Source: Pedobacter sp. L105
GTDB lineage: Bacteria; Bacteroidota; Bacteroidia; Sphingobacteriales; Sphingobacteriaceae
DNA length: 64,000 nucleotides
NCBI RefSeq assembly: GCF_009765875.1
Contig: NZ_LMUP01000002.1
Coordinates: forward strand, 1-64,000
Direction of reading: 5' to 3'
Below the pieces are notes generated by a model, which was not told the origin of the DNA, ran no database searches, and saw only the letters and a list, made by a program, of their open reading frames with translations. The position numbers and the translations under genes were made by a program. Below are positions 1-9,400 of the stretch, piece after piece (the stretch's first letter is position 1; the number at the start of each line of letters is the position of its first letter).

Positions 1-1
1 T

Positions 2-775
2 ATACAATATGATGCGATTTTTCCGGCCTTAACAGCCAGTGTGATTGCCGATATCACGGTATCTGCCTGGGGTATTCATCATACAGCTTACCATATTGAC
101 GTTGTTGCCCCATCTGCTTATTTTCTATCAGCCTGGCTGCCAATAGACCTGCTGCTCATCGCAAAAATAATCCTTGCTTCTGTTGCTTTTGGCCTGGCGA
201 GTTATCTTTTTGCAGGGATGATGCATCAGATTAAAGCTTTTCTGAATAAAGTGATCAGCATAAAATGGCTGATCCCCGTAGCCGGTGGGTTGATCATCAT
301 TGGGTTAACTTACTTGAATGGCAAACAGGATTACCTGAGCCTGGGCGTGGAGCCTCAATATCCCGGGGCGATTACTATTCCTTCTGCCTTTCATGCCGGA
401 GGGGCAGATACCTGGAGCTGGTTATGGAAAACAATTTACACCACCACTACACTAGCCACCGGTTTTAAAGGTGGAGAAGTTACCCCCTTGTTCTATATTG
501 GCGCTACCCTTGGCAATACACTGGCTACATTTTTAAATGCTCCGGTCAGCCTTTTTGCCGCGTTGGGATTCATTGCAGTTTTTGCAGGTGCAACCAATAC
601 CCCGCTGGCCTGTACTATCATGGGCATAGAACTTTTTGGCGGACAGTATGCCCTGTTTTTTGCGATCGCCTGTTTTACTGCCTACTTTTTTAGCGGACGA
701 TCAGGGATCTATACTTCGCAAACTACAGCTATTGCAAAGTTGCCTGAATTGATAAATGAGCCACCTGTGCTGTAA
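2..775 (+). CDS. ClC-family voltage-gated chloride channel, C-terminal part (5' cut by window edge)
   Basis: The frame is already open at base 2 (reads IQYDAIFPAL) and runs into the GTG at 41, so the GTG is internal and this is the last ~257 residues of a longer protein. Successive hydrophobic helices and the segment GFKGGEVTP, which matches the ClC anion-selectivity loop (GxFxP-like), followed by a Gly/Ala-rich helix and NTPLACTIMGIELFGG, are typical of ClC channels and H+/Cl- exchangers of the inner membrane. The gating-glutamate motif (GxEGP) would lie upstream of the window, so channel and exchanger cannot be told apart. No CBS domains follow; the protein ends soon after the last helix. 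Confidence 0.85.
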   Translation: MQYDAIFPALTASVIADITVSAWGIHHTAYHIDVVAPSAYFLSAWLPIDLLLIAKIILASVAFGLASYLFAGMMHQIKAFLNKVISIKWLIPVAGGLIIIGLTYLNGKQDYLSLGVEPQYPGAITIPSAFHAGGADTWSWLWKTIYTTTTLATGFKGGEVTPLFYIGATLGNTLATFLNAPVSLFAALGFIAVFAGATNTPLACTIMGIELFGGQYALFFAIACFTAYFFSGRSGIYTSQTTAIAKLPELINEPPVL

Positions 776-801
776 TATTTATCACCTTATTAAGGTAAGT
801 A

Positions 802-1281
802 TTATGGCTCTACCGCGATAATGGCAGTGGATTGATGCCGAACAGGGAAATTACAGGAATTGGCAATGAAACACATTTCATTAGCCTGATGATGTAACTG
901 ATCGGCCATTTCCACCATATTTTCATTAGCTACAGTGACAACAGGATGTAATATCACTTCTACAAACCTTCCGCTGCCATTTTCGTTTTCTTCCATGGTA
1001 CCCTTTGCCTGATCGGTATATCCTGTTACAATTACTCCATTTACGGAACATATATGTAAATACCAGAGCATATGGCAGGAAGATAAAGAAGACAGAAATA
1101 GCTCCTCGGGATTGTACCTCGCAGCATCTCCTAAAAATGAAGGATCTGCAGATGCAGGAATATCAACCTGCTTATCTAAAGCAGAAATTACATGGTTGCG
1201 GTTATAAGACCTATAATCGGCAGTTCCTTTCCCCAGATTACCTGTCCATTTTGTTGTTATGGCGTAATGGTGATGTTTCAT
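802..1281 (-). CDS. OsmC family peroxiredoxin-like protein
   Basis: 159 residues if the start MKHHHY is used; a longer in-frame start at 1341 would overlap the upstream gene by 59 bp and adds an unconserved-looking tail, so I prefer 1281. The family uses two cysteines to reduce organic hydroperoxides in the cytoplasm. Here Cys69 sits in the helix FLSSLSSCHMLWYL and a second, Cys137, in EMCFIANS, matching the usual spacing and context; the N-terminal strand KWTGNLGKGT and the PEELFLSSLSSC segment are also standard for OsmC. It ends 26 bp from the convergent ClC gene and starts 1 bp beyond the end of the upstream co-directional gene, so it may be co-transcribed with it. Confidence 0.88.
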   Translation of the reverse strand: MKHHHYAITTKWTGNLGKGTADYRSYNRNHVISALDKQVDIPASADPSFLGDAARYNPEELFLSSLSSCHMLWYLHICSVNGVIVTGYTDQAKGTMEENENGSGRFVEVILHPVVTVANENMVEMADQLHHQANEMCFIANSCNFPVRHQSTAIIAVEP

Positions 1282-1282
1282 A

Positions 1283-3868
1283 TTAAATTCTAAAGTTAAG
1301 GGAGATATATGGGTACCAGCCTTCCTGAGAGTGGCCCGCAAGGATTTGAAAGATCGTTAAACTTGCCGGGGCAAAGTAAATACCCCCACCGGTTCCCTGA
1401 TGCCATTTATTGGAATCCTCTCCTTTTACCCATACCCTGCCTGTGTCATAAAATCCGCTGATCCCCAATTGTCCGGGCAGGATATAACTGGCTACATCCA
1501 ATAGTTTTACCCGGGCCTGAAAATTATTAAAGGCCATATCCTGACCAGCGAAGCGGTTTTGCAGGTAGCCCAGTAAATTGCCCTGTCCGCCTAAGAACAT
1601 AGATTGGTAGAAAGCCGGGTTACCAATGCTTACCCCTCCTCCTACGCGATCAGACAAAACGATGGTACCGCTGGAATTGAGCCTTTGATAATAAGTAAAT
1701 TCTGGTTTGATCTGCGCGTAAGATTTTGAATTGCTATTGAGTCCGGTATATCCTTGTAAAGTAACAGCCAGATAATATCCTTTATAGGGCAGGATATTAT
1801 TGTTTCTATGGTTACTTACATAGTTTACCAGCAGTCCCACATGTGCTTTATCTTTATTTACCGTTGCGCTGTCGTACGAATTGATGAGCGACCGCTGGTT
1901 GATAAAACGCCCTGTATTATCGTCCTCGTTCAGGTGATAGAACTGAATTGACGGCCCCGCACTCAGTGTACTCCATTTATCTGTGTGCCAGCGCAGCGCA
2001 GGGTCAAACTGATAGGTATCAAACCTGGCCCGGTAATATTTACGGTAATTGCCATCTTTTACCAATGGCGTTTCATTACCGCGTCCAAAAAAGTTCATGG
2101 TATTATCGGGTGCCTGTATATAAGACTGAATGGTAAAATCGGCCTTGCCTACCGCATGTATCCATTCTCCGTCATATTTGATCCTAAAGGCATCTGTATT
2201 AAAGGAATGGGTGATCATTACCTGCTGTGAAGTACTGTAAGGCAGGTTTCTGAATCCGTCTTTACCAATATATTTAAAACCTACGCCAAGCAAAAACCCG
2301 TCATCCCTATTGATGGCCCCGGTAGCCAGCGGCATCCATACATTATAGGGATTGGAAGCTACGAAATGGGTATTTGATGTATCATTTGATAAGTGCTGAT
2401 GCAGCCTGTTTAACTTCCCGGTGAAGGTAACACTATCCACACGTGCATAAACATTGACTTTCCTGTCCGCCTGTTTCACCTCTATAGTTTTACTTCCCTC
2501 AGCGGCGATCAATCTTAATTTTACAGGAGAGCTGCTATTGATAGTCACCTGGTCATCACCCCCGGATACATATAACCTGATCTCTTTAGTAATGGATGGC
2601 TGATAAGTCATGTCCATTAAAAGATCTTTTTCTCCTCCGGATTTGCCTATTTTATGGATTTGCACCCGCATTCCTTTGTCGGCGCCATCAGTAACGCTTA
2701 CCTCTTCGTTTTTATCACTGGTACGGATATCTACAATACGGTTGATAAACCGGTAATAGTTGTCCATCGCTGCAGGAATATGGTCTCTTCTTTCTCTGAG
2801 CTCCCGGAACAGCTCATCATGACGCACCGCATAAATTTCTTTTGGCATACGCTGCAGTCCTGCTTCCAGCACCTGATCTGTTTCTGATTTAACAAATTCA
2901 TTCACAACCTGCATATAATCCTGATAGCTGAGCTGTGCATCAGGATAACCTTTAAGGAACTTTGTTTTAAACAGGCTATATTTTACATGCGGAATGGTTC
3001 CTCCGAAATCACCCAGCAATGGGTCAACCCATGGTAGTGCCGCAATGTTGGGAAACAAGCCCTGATTAACGTGAAATACCTGATCACGGTCGCGCGGAAC
3101 AGCTTCATATTCCTTGCCTTTACCTTTTTTCTCATCCAGCCAGCGCCACTGATCTTCATGACGGTCCCAGTCGCCTATTAATAAATCCAGCAGCCGGGCC
3201 CTTAAAAACTGTTTTCCGTTAAAGCGGTTATCGTTATCTTCTTTTAATTTGGCAATCATTTCAGGAGAGTTATCCGATTTCCCCCCGGGTTCACGCTCTT
3301 CAAGCAATACCACCAGGCCAGAAAATATTTTAGTGTATTCTCCCAGTGTTCCATCATCCTTAATGACCCCTATAATAGGATTGGCATGATGAACGTCTGC
3401 AGCTTCGGCCAGCGGCGGTACAACCAATGCAGAGAAAGGATGCTGACCGCTCATGGCATCGTTGACCCAATCGAGCGCAAAGGTGCCTCTCAGATTTTCG
3501 GGTAATAGTTTATCAGGGGTTTTCTCCACACTGCGGATTACCCATTCTTTTCCACTTTTATCTTTTAGCCTTAAGGATTTGGACTGCATCCCCCCACCTT
3601 CTTTGATCGGCGTTAATCCTCCATAAACCGTGGAGATCCTGATTAAAGGGAGTTTTACAGAAGTCCCCCATTCTTTACGGTAGTTTTTTCCAAAAAACCA
3701 TTCATGCACATGGCTTACCCGATCATAAGAAGGGTGAACTTTTACAATTACACTATCCGGAAAATCCCTGTTTTTTGAGGGCTGCCCATTTGCAGGACTT
3801 TGTGCCTTCGCATATATTGTAGTACAAGTTATGAGCAGTAATAAATAAAATTTATTAAGCATATGCAT
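1283..3868 (-). CDS. Omp85/BamA-type outer-membrane barrel protein with an N-terminal kinase-like domain
   Basis: 861 residues with a signal peptide (MLNKFYLLLL... ending AKA-Q; an in-frame Met at residue 3 is an equally good start). The C-terminal ~370 residues look like an Omp85/BamA surface-antigen barrel: alternating strands, YLAVTLQGYTG, a FLGGQGNLLGYLQNRFAGQ segment like the Omp85 R-G-F region, and a terminal aromatic strand ISLNFRI. Residues ~95-380 hold LRLKDKSGKEWVIRSVEK, then IGDWDRHEDQW (231-241) and PRDRDQVF (258-265). These two motifs resemble the catalytic D-R-H-x-x-N/Q and metal-binding D-x-D loops of atypical kinases (HipA, CotH, Fam20). The barrel call is fairly firm; kinase activity is inference. 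Probably followed by the OsmC gene in the same transcript. Confidence 0.75.
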   Translation of the reverse strand: MHMLNKFYLLLLITCTTIYAKAQSPANGQPSKNRDFPDSVIVKVHPSYDRVSHVHEWFFGKNYRKEWGTSVKLPLIRISTVYGGLTPIKEGGGMQSKSLRLKDKSGKEWVIRSVEKTPDKLLPENLRGTFALDWVNDAMSGQHPFSALVVPPLAEAADVHHANPIIGVIKDDGTLGEYTKIFSGLVVLLEEREPGGKSDNSPEMIAKLKEDNDNRFNGKQFLRARLLDLLIGDWDRHEDQWRWLDEKKGKGKEYEAVPRDRDQVFHVNQGLFPNIAALPWVDPLLGDFGGTIPHVKYSLFKTKFLKGYPDAQLSYQDYMQVVNEFVKSETDQVLEAGLQRMPKEIYAVRHDELFRELRERRDHIPAAMDNYYRFINRIVDIRTSDKNEEVSVTDGADKGMRVQIHKIGKSGGEKDLLMDMTYQPSITKEIRLYVSGGDDQVTINSSSPVKLRLIAAEGSKTIEVKQADRKVNVYARVDSVTFTGKLNRLHQHLSNDTSNTHFVASNPYNVWMPLATGAINRDDGFLLGVGFKYIGKDGFRNLPYSTSQQVMITHSFNTDAFRIKYDGEWIHAVGKADFTIQSYIQAPDNTMNFFGRGNETPLVKDGNYRKYYRARFDTYQFDPALRWHTDKWSTLSAGPSIQFYHLNEDDNTGRFINQRSLINSYDSATVNKDKAHVGLLVNYVSNHRNNNILPYKGYYLAVTLQGYTGLNSNSKSYAQIKPEFTYYQRLNSSGTIVLSDRVGGGVSIGNPAFYQSMFLGGQGNLLGYLQNRFAGQDMAFNNFQARVKLLDVASYILPGQLGISGFYDTGRVWVKGEDSNKWHQGTGGGIYFAPASLTIFQILAGHSQEGWYPYISLNFRI

Positions 3869-4086
3869 ATAGATTGAGTGTCATTTAAAAGAAATCCGCC
3901 TCTAAAATACAGAATGATTACTTAAGAATTAATAGTAGTCAATTATAATAGTTCAAAATAATTAAAGAGATCATGATAAATTTACGATATTGGATAGGTA
4001 TTAATTCTACTATAAAATATTTCAATTACCAGCTTAAGGATAGTTATAATAGCTTACCGATACGCATGATCAATCACCATATACCC

Positions 4087-5571
4087 ATGAAGAAACTTGT
4101 TTTTTTATTCCTCTGCGCGCTGTTTTTTATTTCCTGCCAGGCTCAAACCCATACGATAAAGATCAGTAATGGTTATATCAGGGGGATCAGGGAAGATGAA
4201 TCTTTGGTTTTTAAAGGTATTCCTTACGCACAGCCTCCTGTTGGAACAATGAGGTTCAAACCACCGCAGCCGATGAAAAACTGGAAAGATACTTTATCCT
4301 GTGAAAACTTTACAGGTATAGCTGCCCAGGGCGGCAATAAAGGATTATCGGGTGGAGAAGACTGTCTCAGTCTAAACGTTTACACACCTGTTGCATCAGC
4401 CAAAGCAAAACTGCCTGTAGTGGTATGGGTTCATGGCGGATCAATGACTGCAGGTGCGGGCAAAGGAATGAACGGACATGCTTTTGCAGACCGGGACAGT
4501 ATAGTTACCATAACAATTAATTACCGGCTTGGAGTTTTTGGCTTTTTGTACCTGGACGATATCAATCCTGCTTACCGCAACTCGGGCAACAATGGTTTAC
4601 TGGATTGTCTGATGGCTTTAAAGTGGATCAGAGAAAATATCAGTTCCCTTGGCGGAGATCCATCCAAAGTAACTGTTATGGGAGAATCTGCGGGTGCAAA
4701 ATTAGTCAGCGCCCTGCTGGTTTCGCCTCAGGCCAGGGGATATTTTCACCAGATGGTTTTAGAAAGCGGCAGTGTACAATGTATCAGAGATCAATTTACT
4801 GCGAAAGCGATCAGACAGCGCCTGATGGATACCCTTAAAGTTACGCGTCCCGAAGAGTTACTGAATTTGTCTACCGAAAAACTAATTGACGCACAGAATA
4901 AGGTTTGCGGAGGTGCAAAAGGAACCAATTATTTCGGCCCTGTAGAAGATGGATATACCATCCCTGAAGATCCATATGACTACCTGGAACACCATCCCAA
5001 TACCAGCGTAAAATTTCTTATCGGAACCAATAGCGCAGAAAGTAAAATGTTTATGGGATTTGACAAAAGGCTTTACCTTCCTGATCGAAAAGTACTGGAA
5101 GATTGGTTTGGCAATAATTACAACTTTGTCTTATCAGCAGAGCAAAAAAAAGGAGGAAACCTAAACATGACTGCCAACACTCATATACTTACAGAATATA
5201 TGTATCAGATGCATTCTTATCGCCTTTCTAACGCCCTGGCTAAAAATGGCAATGTGATATGGATGTACCGCTTTGATTACAGTAAAGATAATACAGGCGC
5301 GAGCCATGCACAGGAGTTACAGTATGTATGGTCCACTCCTTCGGCTCATCTGTCCGATCAGCCCGATGCGCAGTTAGGCCCGCAAATGCACCAGGCATGG
5401 GTAAATTTTATAAAAACTGGAAAACCAGGAAAGGTGAATCAACAAAACTGGCCGCTTTACCAAAGTAACGCCAAGGCTATTTTTGTCTTCGACAGGGTTT
5501 CGCATCCTGAAACTTTAAAAGGTATTTTTAATGACAAGGAATATCCTTCAGCTGGTTTTGTATTGAATTAA
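4087..5571 (+). CDS. Carboxylesterase (type B) family lipoprotein
   Basis: 494 residues from MKKLVFLFLCALFFISC, a lipoprotein signal with Cys17; the frame stays open upstream to 3973 but the extra 38 residues precede the signal and are probably untranslated. Alpha/beta-hydrolase of the carboxylesterase/lipase family: FKGIPYAQPP, EDCLSLNVYTP, the oxyanion HGG (VWVHGGS), nucleophile Ser201 in GESAGAK, and His407 in ASHAQEL. Length is slightly short of the usual 500-550. It presumably hydrolyses ester bonds of an unknown substrate at the outer or inner membrane surface. Monocistronic by spacing: 218 bp downstream of the divergent Omp85 gene start and 109 bp before the next gene. Confidence 0.88.
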   Translation: MKKLVFLFLCALFFISCQAQTHTIKISNGYIRGIREDESLVFKGIPYAQPPVGTMRFKPPQPMKNWKDTLSCENFTGIAAQGGNKGLSGGEDCLSLNVYTPVASAKAKLPVVVWVHGGSMTAGAGKGMNGHAFADRDSIVTITINYRLGVFGFLYLDDINPAYRNSGNNGLLDCLMALKWIRENISSLGGDPSKVTVMGESAGAKLVSALLVSPQARGYFHQMVLESGSVQCIRDQFTAKAIRQRLMDTLKVTRPEELLNLSTEKLIDAQNKVCGGAKGTNYFGPVEDGYTIPEDPYDYLEHHPNTSVKFLIGTNSAESKMFMGFDKRLYLPDRKVLEDWFGNNYNFVLSAEQKKGGNLNMTANTHILTEYMYQMHSYRLSNALAKNGNVIWMYRFDYSKDNTGASHAQELQYVWSTPSAHLSDQPDAQLGPQMHQAWVNFIKTGKPGKVNQQNWPLYQSNAKAIFVFDRVSHPETLKGIFNDKEYPSAGFVLN

Positions 5572-5627
5572 ATTAAACGCACCTATTTACATAAAGAAAC
5601 AATAAAGAAATAAATATGAAATTTATT

Positions 5628-5657
5628 TTTGTTTATAAATATTAATAGCTAATTTTG
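5628..5657 (+). promoter_or_regulatory. Predicted Bacteroidota-type promoter (TTTG-N18-TAATTTTG)
   Basis: TTTG at 5628-5631 and TAATTTTG at 5650-5657 are separated by 18 bp, close to the -33 TTTG / -7 TANNTTTG consensus known for the primary sigma factor of Bacteroidota. Transcription would start near 5663, about 18 bp before the ATG at 5681. Confidence 0.6.
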
Positions 5658-5680
5658 AATATATTATTAACTATAGAAAT

Positions 5681-6064
5681 ATGGAAGATCAAAATTCAGC
5701 GATCAGGTTGTATCAGATCATTAAGTTACACACTGATGAACAGACAGCCATGAGATCTTTAGATGCAATACGAGGAACAATTAAAGGAGAAGCGGATAAT
5801 CATATCAGCGTTAAAACTAGAGATGTAAAAATTGAATTAGAAGACAAAATCAATTTGGTTAAAATGGAACTGATCGATAGGATAAATGCATTAGAAATTA
5901 AATTAACAGAAAAAATAAACGCTGTTGAGTTTAGATTAACAGAAAAAATAAACACCGTTGAGGCTAGACTAACAGAAAAAATCGATGCTTATAAAGTTCA
6001 AACAATTATGTGGATCGTTAGCATGAATGTTATACAGCTGGTTGCTCGATATTTTTTTAAATAA
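5681..6064 (+). CDS. Coiled-coil protein with C-terminal membrane anchor (DUF1640-like)
   Basis: 127 residues. The middle (about residues 45-106) is a charged coiled coil with an 11-residue repeat: LTEKINAVEFR, LTEKINTVEAR, LTEKIDAYKVQ, preceded by more degenerate copies. A single hydrophobic helix at the end (TIMWIVSMNVIQLVARYFF) should anchor it in a membrane. Coiled coil plus C-terminal membrane helix is the layout of DUF1640 proteins (the family of mitochondrial calcium-uniporter regulators), but sequence alone does not prove membership. The exact function is unknown. The repeat is visible in the DNA as a 33-bp period, so copy number may vary between strains. A good promoter lies just upstream. 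Confidence 0.7.
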   Translation: MEDQNSAIRLYQIIKLHTDEQTAMRSLDAIRGTIKGEADNHISVKTRDVKIELEDKINLVKMELIDRINALEIKLTEKINAVEFRLTEKINTVEARLTEKIDAYKVQTIMWIVSMNVIQLVARYFFK

Positions 6065-6110
6065 GTTATTACAGGTTGCGATACGACTAATCTTAAAACA
6101 CTTAATAGAT

Positions 6111-6431
6111 ATGGAAACAAAATATCCTCTTACACACCATGTATTTTTCTGGCTCAAGAATCCAGATTCAACAGCAGACCGCGACCAGCTGGTTGCCGGT
6201 GTAAAAACATTAGCCAAAATTGAAACTGTCCGTGAATTACACGTAGGCATAACAGCCAGTACTGAAAAAAGAGATGTTGTAGATAACAGCTGGGCTGTTT
6301 CAGAACTGATGTTTTTTAGTGACCTGGCAGGACAGGAAACCTATCAAACACACCCCCTACACCTGGAATTTATTAAAAACTGCAGTCATTTATGGGAAAA
6401 AGTACTGGTCTATGATGCTATAGAAGCATGA
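6111..6431 (+). CDS. Dabb (stress-responsive A/B barrel) domain protein
   Basis: 106 residues from METKYPLTHH; an earlier in-frame start at 6027 overlaps the preceding gene and adds a hydrophobic tail foreign to the family, so I reject it. The pattern THHVFFWLKN near the start, a central LHVGITAS strand and ELMFFSDLAGQETYQTHPLHLEFIKNC near the end (read in two pieces) match the small ferredoxin-like alpha/beta barrel called Dabb. These proteins dimerise and are found in stress responses and as small enzymes; the substrate here is unknown. It lies 46 bp after the coiled-coil gene and may be co-transcribed. Confidence 0.85.
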   Translation: METKYPLTHHVFFWLKNPDSTADRDQLVAGVKTLAKIETVRELHVGITASTEKRDVVDNSWAVSELMFFSDLAGQETYQTHPLHLEFIKNCSHLWEKVLVYDAIEA

Positions 6432-6438
6432 TGTTGAA

Positions 6439-6484
6439 GAGGCTGTATGAATTTAAAGGCACCTTAAAAAAGTCATGCAGCCTC
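6439..6484. terminator. Hairpin between convergent genes, probable bidirectional terminator
   Basis: Arms GAGGCTGTATGA (6439-6450) and TCATGCAGCCTC (6473-6484) pair over 12 bp with one G-U. It lies between the stops of the Dabb gene and the convergent CheB-CheR-kinase gene. The flanking T tract is weak, so intrinsic termination is likely but not certain. Confidence 0.6.
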
Positions 6485-6490
6485 CATAAT

Positions 6491-9400
6491 TTAAGATAGA
6501 GGTAATGTGAACCAAAAAGTACTTCCTTTTCCTATTTCACTATCTACTCCAATTTCTCCTTCGTTTTTCTTAATGATCTCTGCACAGATATATAATCCCA
6601 AACCTAATCCGGAATACTGCAGGCCGTTGGTGTTATCCACTCTAAAATAACGGTCGAACAGGTGTGGTAGTTTTTCAGCTGCAATGCCTGGCCCTCTATC
6701 AGTGACAGATACTTTAGCCATACCATTTGCCTTTTCTATAAACACATGGATTTCCTTTTCTTCAGGCGCATATTTAATGGCATTATTTACAAAGTTGATC
6801 ATCACCTGATCAATACGTGATCCGTCTGCATACACTTCCAGCTCTAAATCCCCTCCTGTAATGATAGAATACACGCCTCCCATACGTACATGATGACAGC
6901 AATCATCAATTAATTTCGAAAGGGTAAGTTTTGTTTTATTTAACTGAAGAAAGCCCTGATTAAAGCGGCTTGCACTGAGCAGGTCTTCAATTAACACACT
7001 TACTTTCTCTAAACTTCTGCTCGAAACATCAATCAGCGAATGCAACTTTTCAGGAGTGATATTATTCTTCATCCGTGTAATCAATTGCAGTGATGCCTTT
7101 AAACTGGTAATTGGCGTTTTTAACTCATGACTTGCGATGCTGATAAAATCATCTTTTTGCTTTAGTAATTCTATCGTCGCTTCATCATGTAACTTTTGCA
7201 CCGTAATATCAAGAGAGGTTCCTACAAAACGATATGCCACACCTATGATATTAAAATAGGCTTTGCCTTTAAATTTTATCCATTTCAGTTTTTTATCAGG
7301 TGTTTCCAGCGTGCGAAATTCCTTTTCATACTCTCCATTGTTTGTACCTTCAAGCGCCTGCCGCAAAGATTCATCGATATGATCCCTGTCATCAGCATGG
7401 ATCATTTGAATGAATTGACTATATTCAATTTCATCAGCAGACATCAGGCCAAACATGGCTTTACTCCTATGGTCAAGAATTAATTCTCCGCTTAACGGAT
7501 TATAATCCCAGGTACCTAAGCCTGCGGCATCTACTGCAAGTTTTAATCGCTCTTTGCTCTCTTTAAACAAAAGTTCAACCTCTGCCAATCCCTCTTCTAC
7601 CTTCCGTTTATCTGTTACGTCTTCTATAGCCAGCAAAATCAGTTGCTCCCCATAAACATTATCCAGCTGCCTGGTATTAACCACCATTACCCTGCGTCCG
7701 ATAGAAGGAAAAACATGGGTAAGTTCATAATCTGCAAACACCTTTTTTTCCGGCAGGATACTTTCTAAAAGGGTTCGGAGCGCAGGGTTATCCCATTGCT
7801 TATTACCGAGTTCGTAAAAATATCTGCCTTCGGTTTCTTTTTTAGTGACTTTAAATTTGGTGTAAAAACCACCGGTTGCCCGTTTTACTTTCAGGTCTCT
7901 GTCCAGTATAATTAATGGATCACGTATCGTATTGATAATTCCTTCAGTATAAGTCCTTGCATTATTCAACTGCTCATTACGGTCCAGCAATTCACTGTTA
8001 ACAATATTTATTTCTTCATTGGTGCTTTGTAATTCTTCTTTGGAAGTTTCCAGCTCCTCGTTTAAGCTTTGCAGTTCTTCACTTCCGGAAAGTAATTCCT
8101 CATTGGCACTTTGTAACTCTTCATTGACAGCCTCCTGATCTTCAGTAACTGTTCTCATATCTGCACGGCTTTGCAACAACTCCTTTTCCAGCTGTGCAAT
8201 TCTTACATCCCTCGGATCGGTAATTTGTTTTTTACTTTTTCCTGATAAAACCAGTTTCTCTTCCCTTACAGATCCTTTTTCAAAAAGAATCAGAAAATGA
8301 AGTTCTTCGGCACTGGTTAGGGGCATAACTTCCATATTCACGTATTGCTGCTGACTTTTAGCATTAAACAATACATTTTCTTTCCTCGCTACTGTATTTG
8401 TTTTTTTCGCCAGCAGTAACAAATTACGCAACTCAAAGGCTAAACCCTCACGGGCCATTTTTAATAGATTCAGTGAAGCTTTTCCTGGTGATAATGCCAG
8501 CCAGTTATCGGTTATTCCACGGAACTGGATAATATCGAAATGTTCATCTACCAGTACACCCGCAGGGGCATATTCAGCAAGAATGATATCATCGGCAATT
8601 TTTAAGATATCCTGTTTTCCTCCGTCTTTCTGCAGTTTCTGATCAATATCCTTAAAGTTTTGTTCGTTTCCCTGAGAAGTTACATGCATGAACCTTCTGC
8701 GGGCACCGTTAGGCCTGAAGATCCTTTCCATATTGTTGTAAGTAGTAAAAAGGTCTCCATTTTTACCAATACTTTCAGATTTGCCGAGCATTAGAAAACC
8801 CTGTTCATTCAATGAATAATGAAAGGTAGTTAATATTCTTTTTTGCAAAACAGGCTCCAGATAGATCATTACATTTCTGCAACTGATCAAATCTACTTTT
8901 GAAAAGGGAGGATCTTTTAACAGGTTGTGATGCGCAAAAACACATAAGTCGCGGGTAGCTTTATTAACCTGGTAATTATCATCCAGCTTGGTGAAAAATT
9001 GCTGCTGACGTGCAGCTGAAAGCCCTTCCATATCAGCAGGTTTATAAATACCTGTTCTTGCCTTGGCAATGGCCGTTTCAGAAATATCAGTAGCAAAAAT
9101 CTGGATCTTCATGGTAGCTGCCTTTGCTCCCAGATATTCCTGTAAACAAATGGCGATAGAATAGGCTTCTTCACCAGTGGCGCAACCTGCAACCCAAATT
9201 CTCAACGATTCATTCGGACTTTTTTGATGAATGATATTGGGCATGATCACATTGCACAGCAGGTCAAAACTTGCCGGGTCACGAAAAAAGCTGGTTACCG
9301 AGATCAGCATATCATTGTATAAAGCATCCTGTTCATCTTTATTTTCGCGAACAAAAGCCAGATACTGGAGAGGAACCGATATGTTATTGAGGGCCATGCG

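Noticed and set aside
1005..1286. 93-codon plus-strand ORF over the OsmC gene
   Set aside because: Antisense shadow; the OsmC frame has clear family residues, this one has none.
3973..4086. N-terminal extension of the carboxylesterase
   Set aside because: The lipoprotein signal starts at 4087; the upstream 38 residues would disrupt export.
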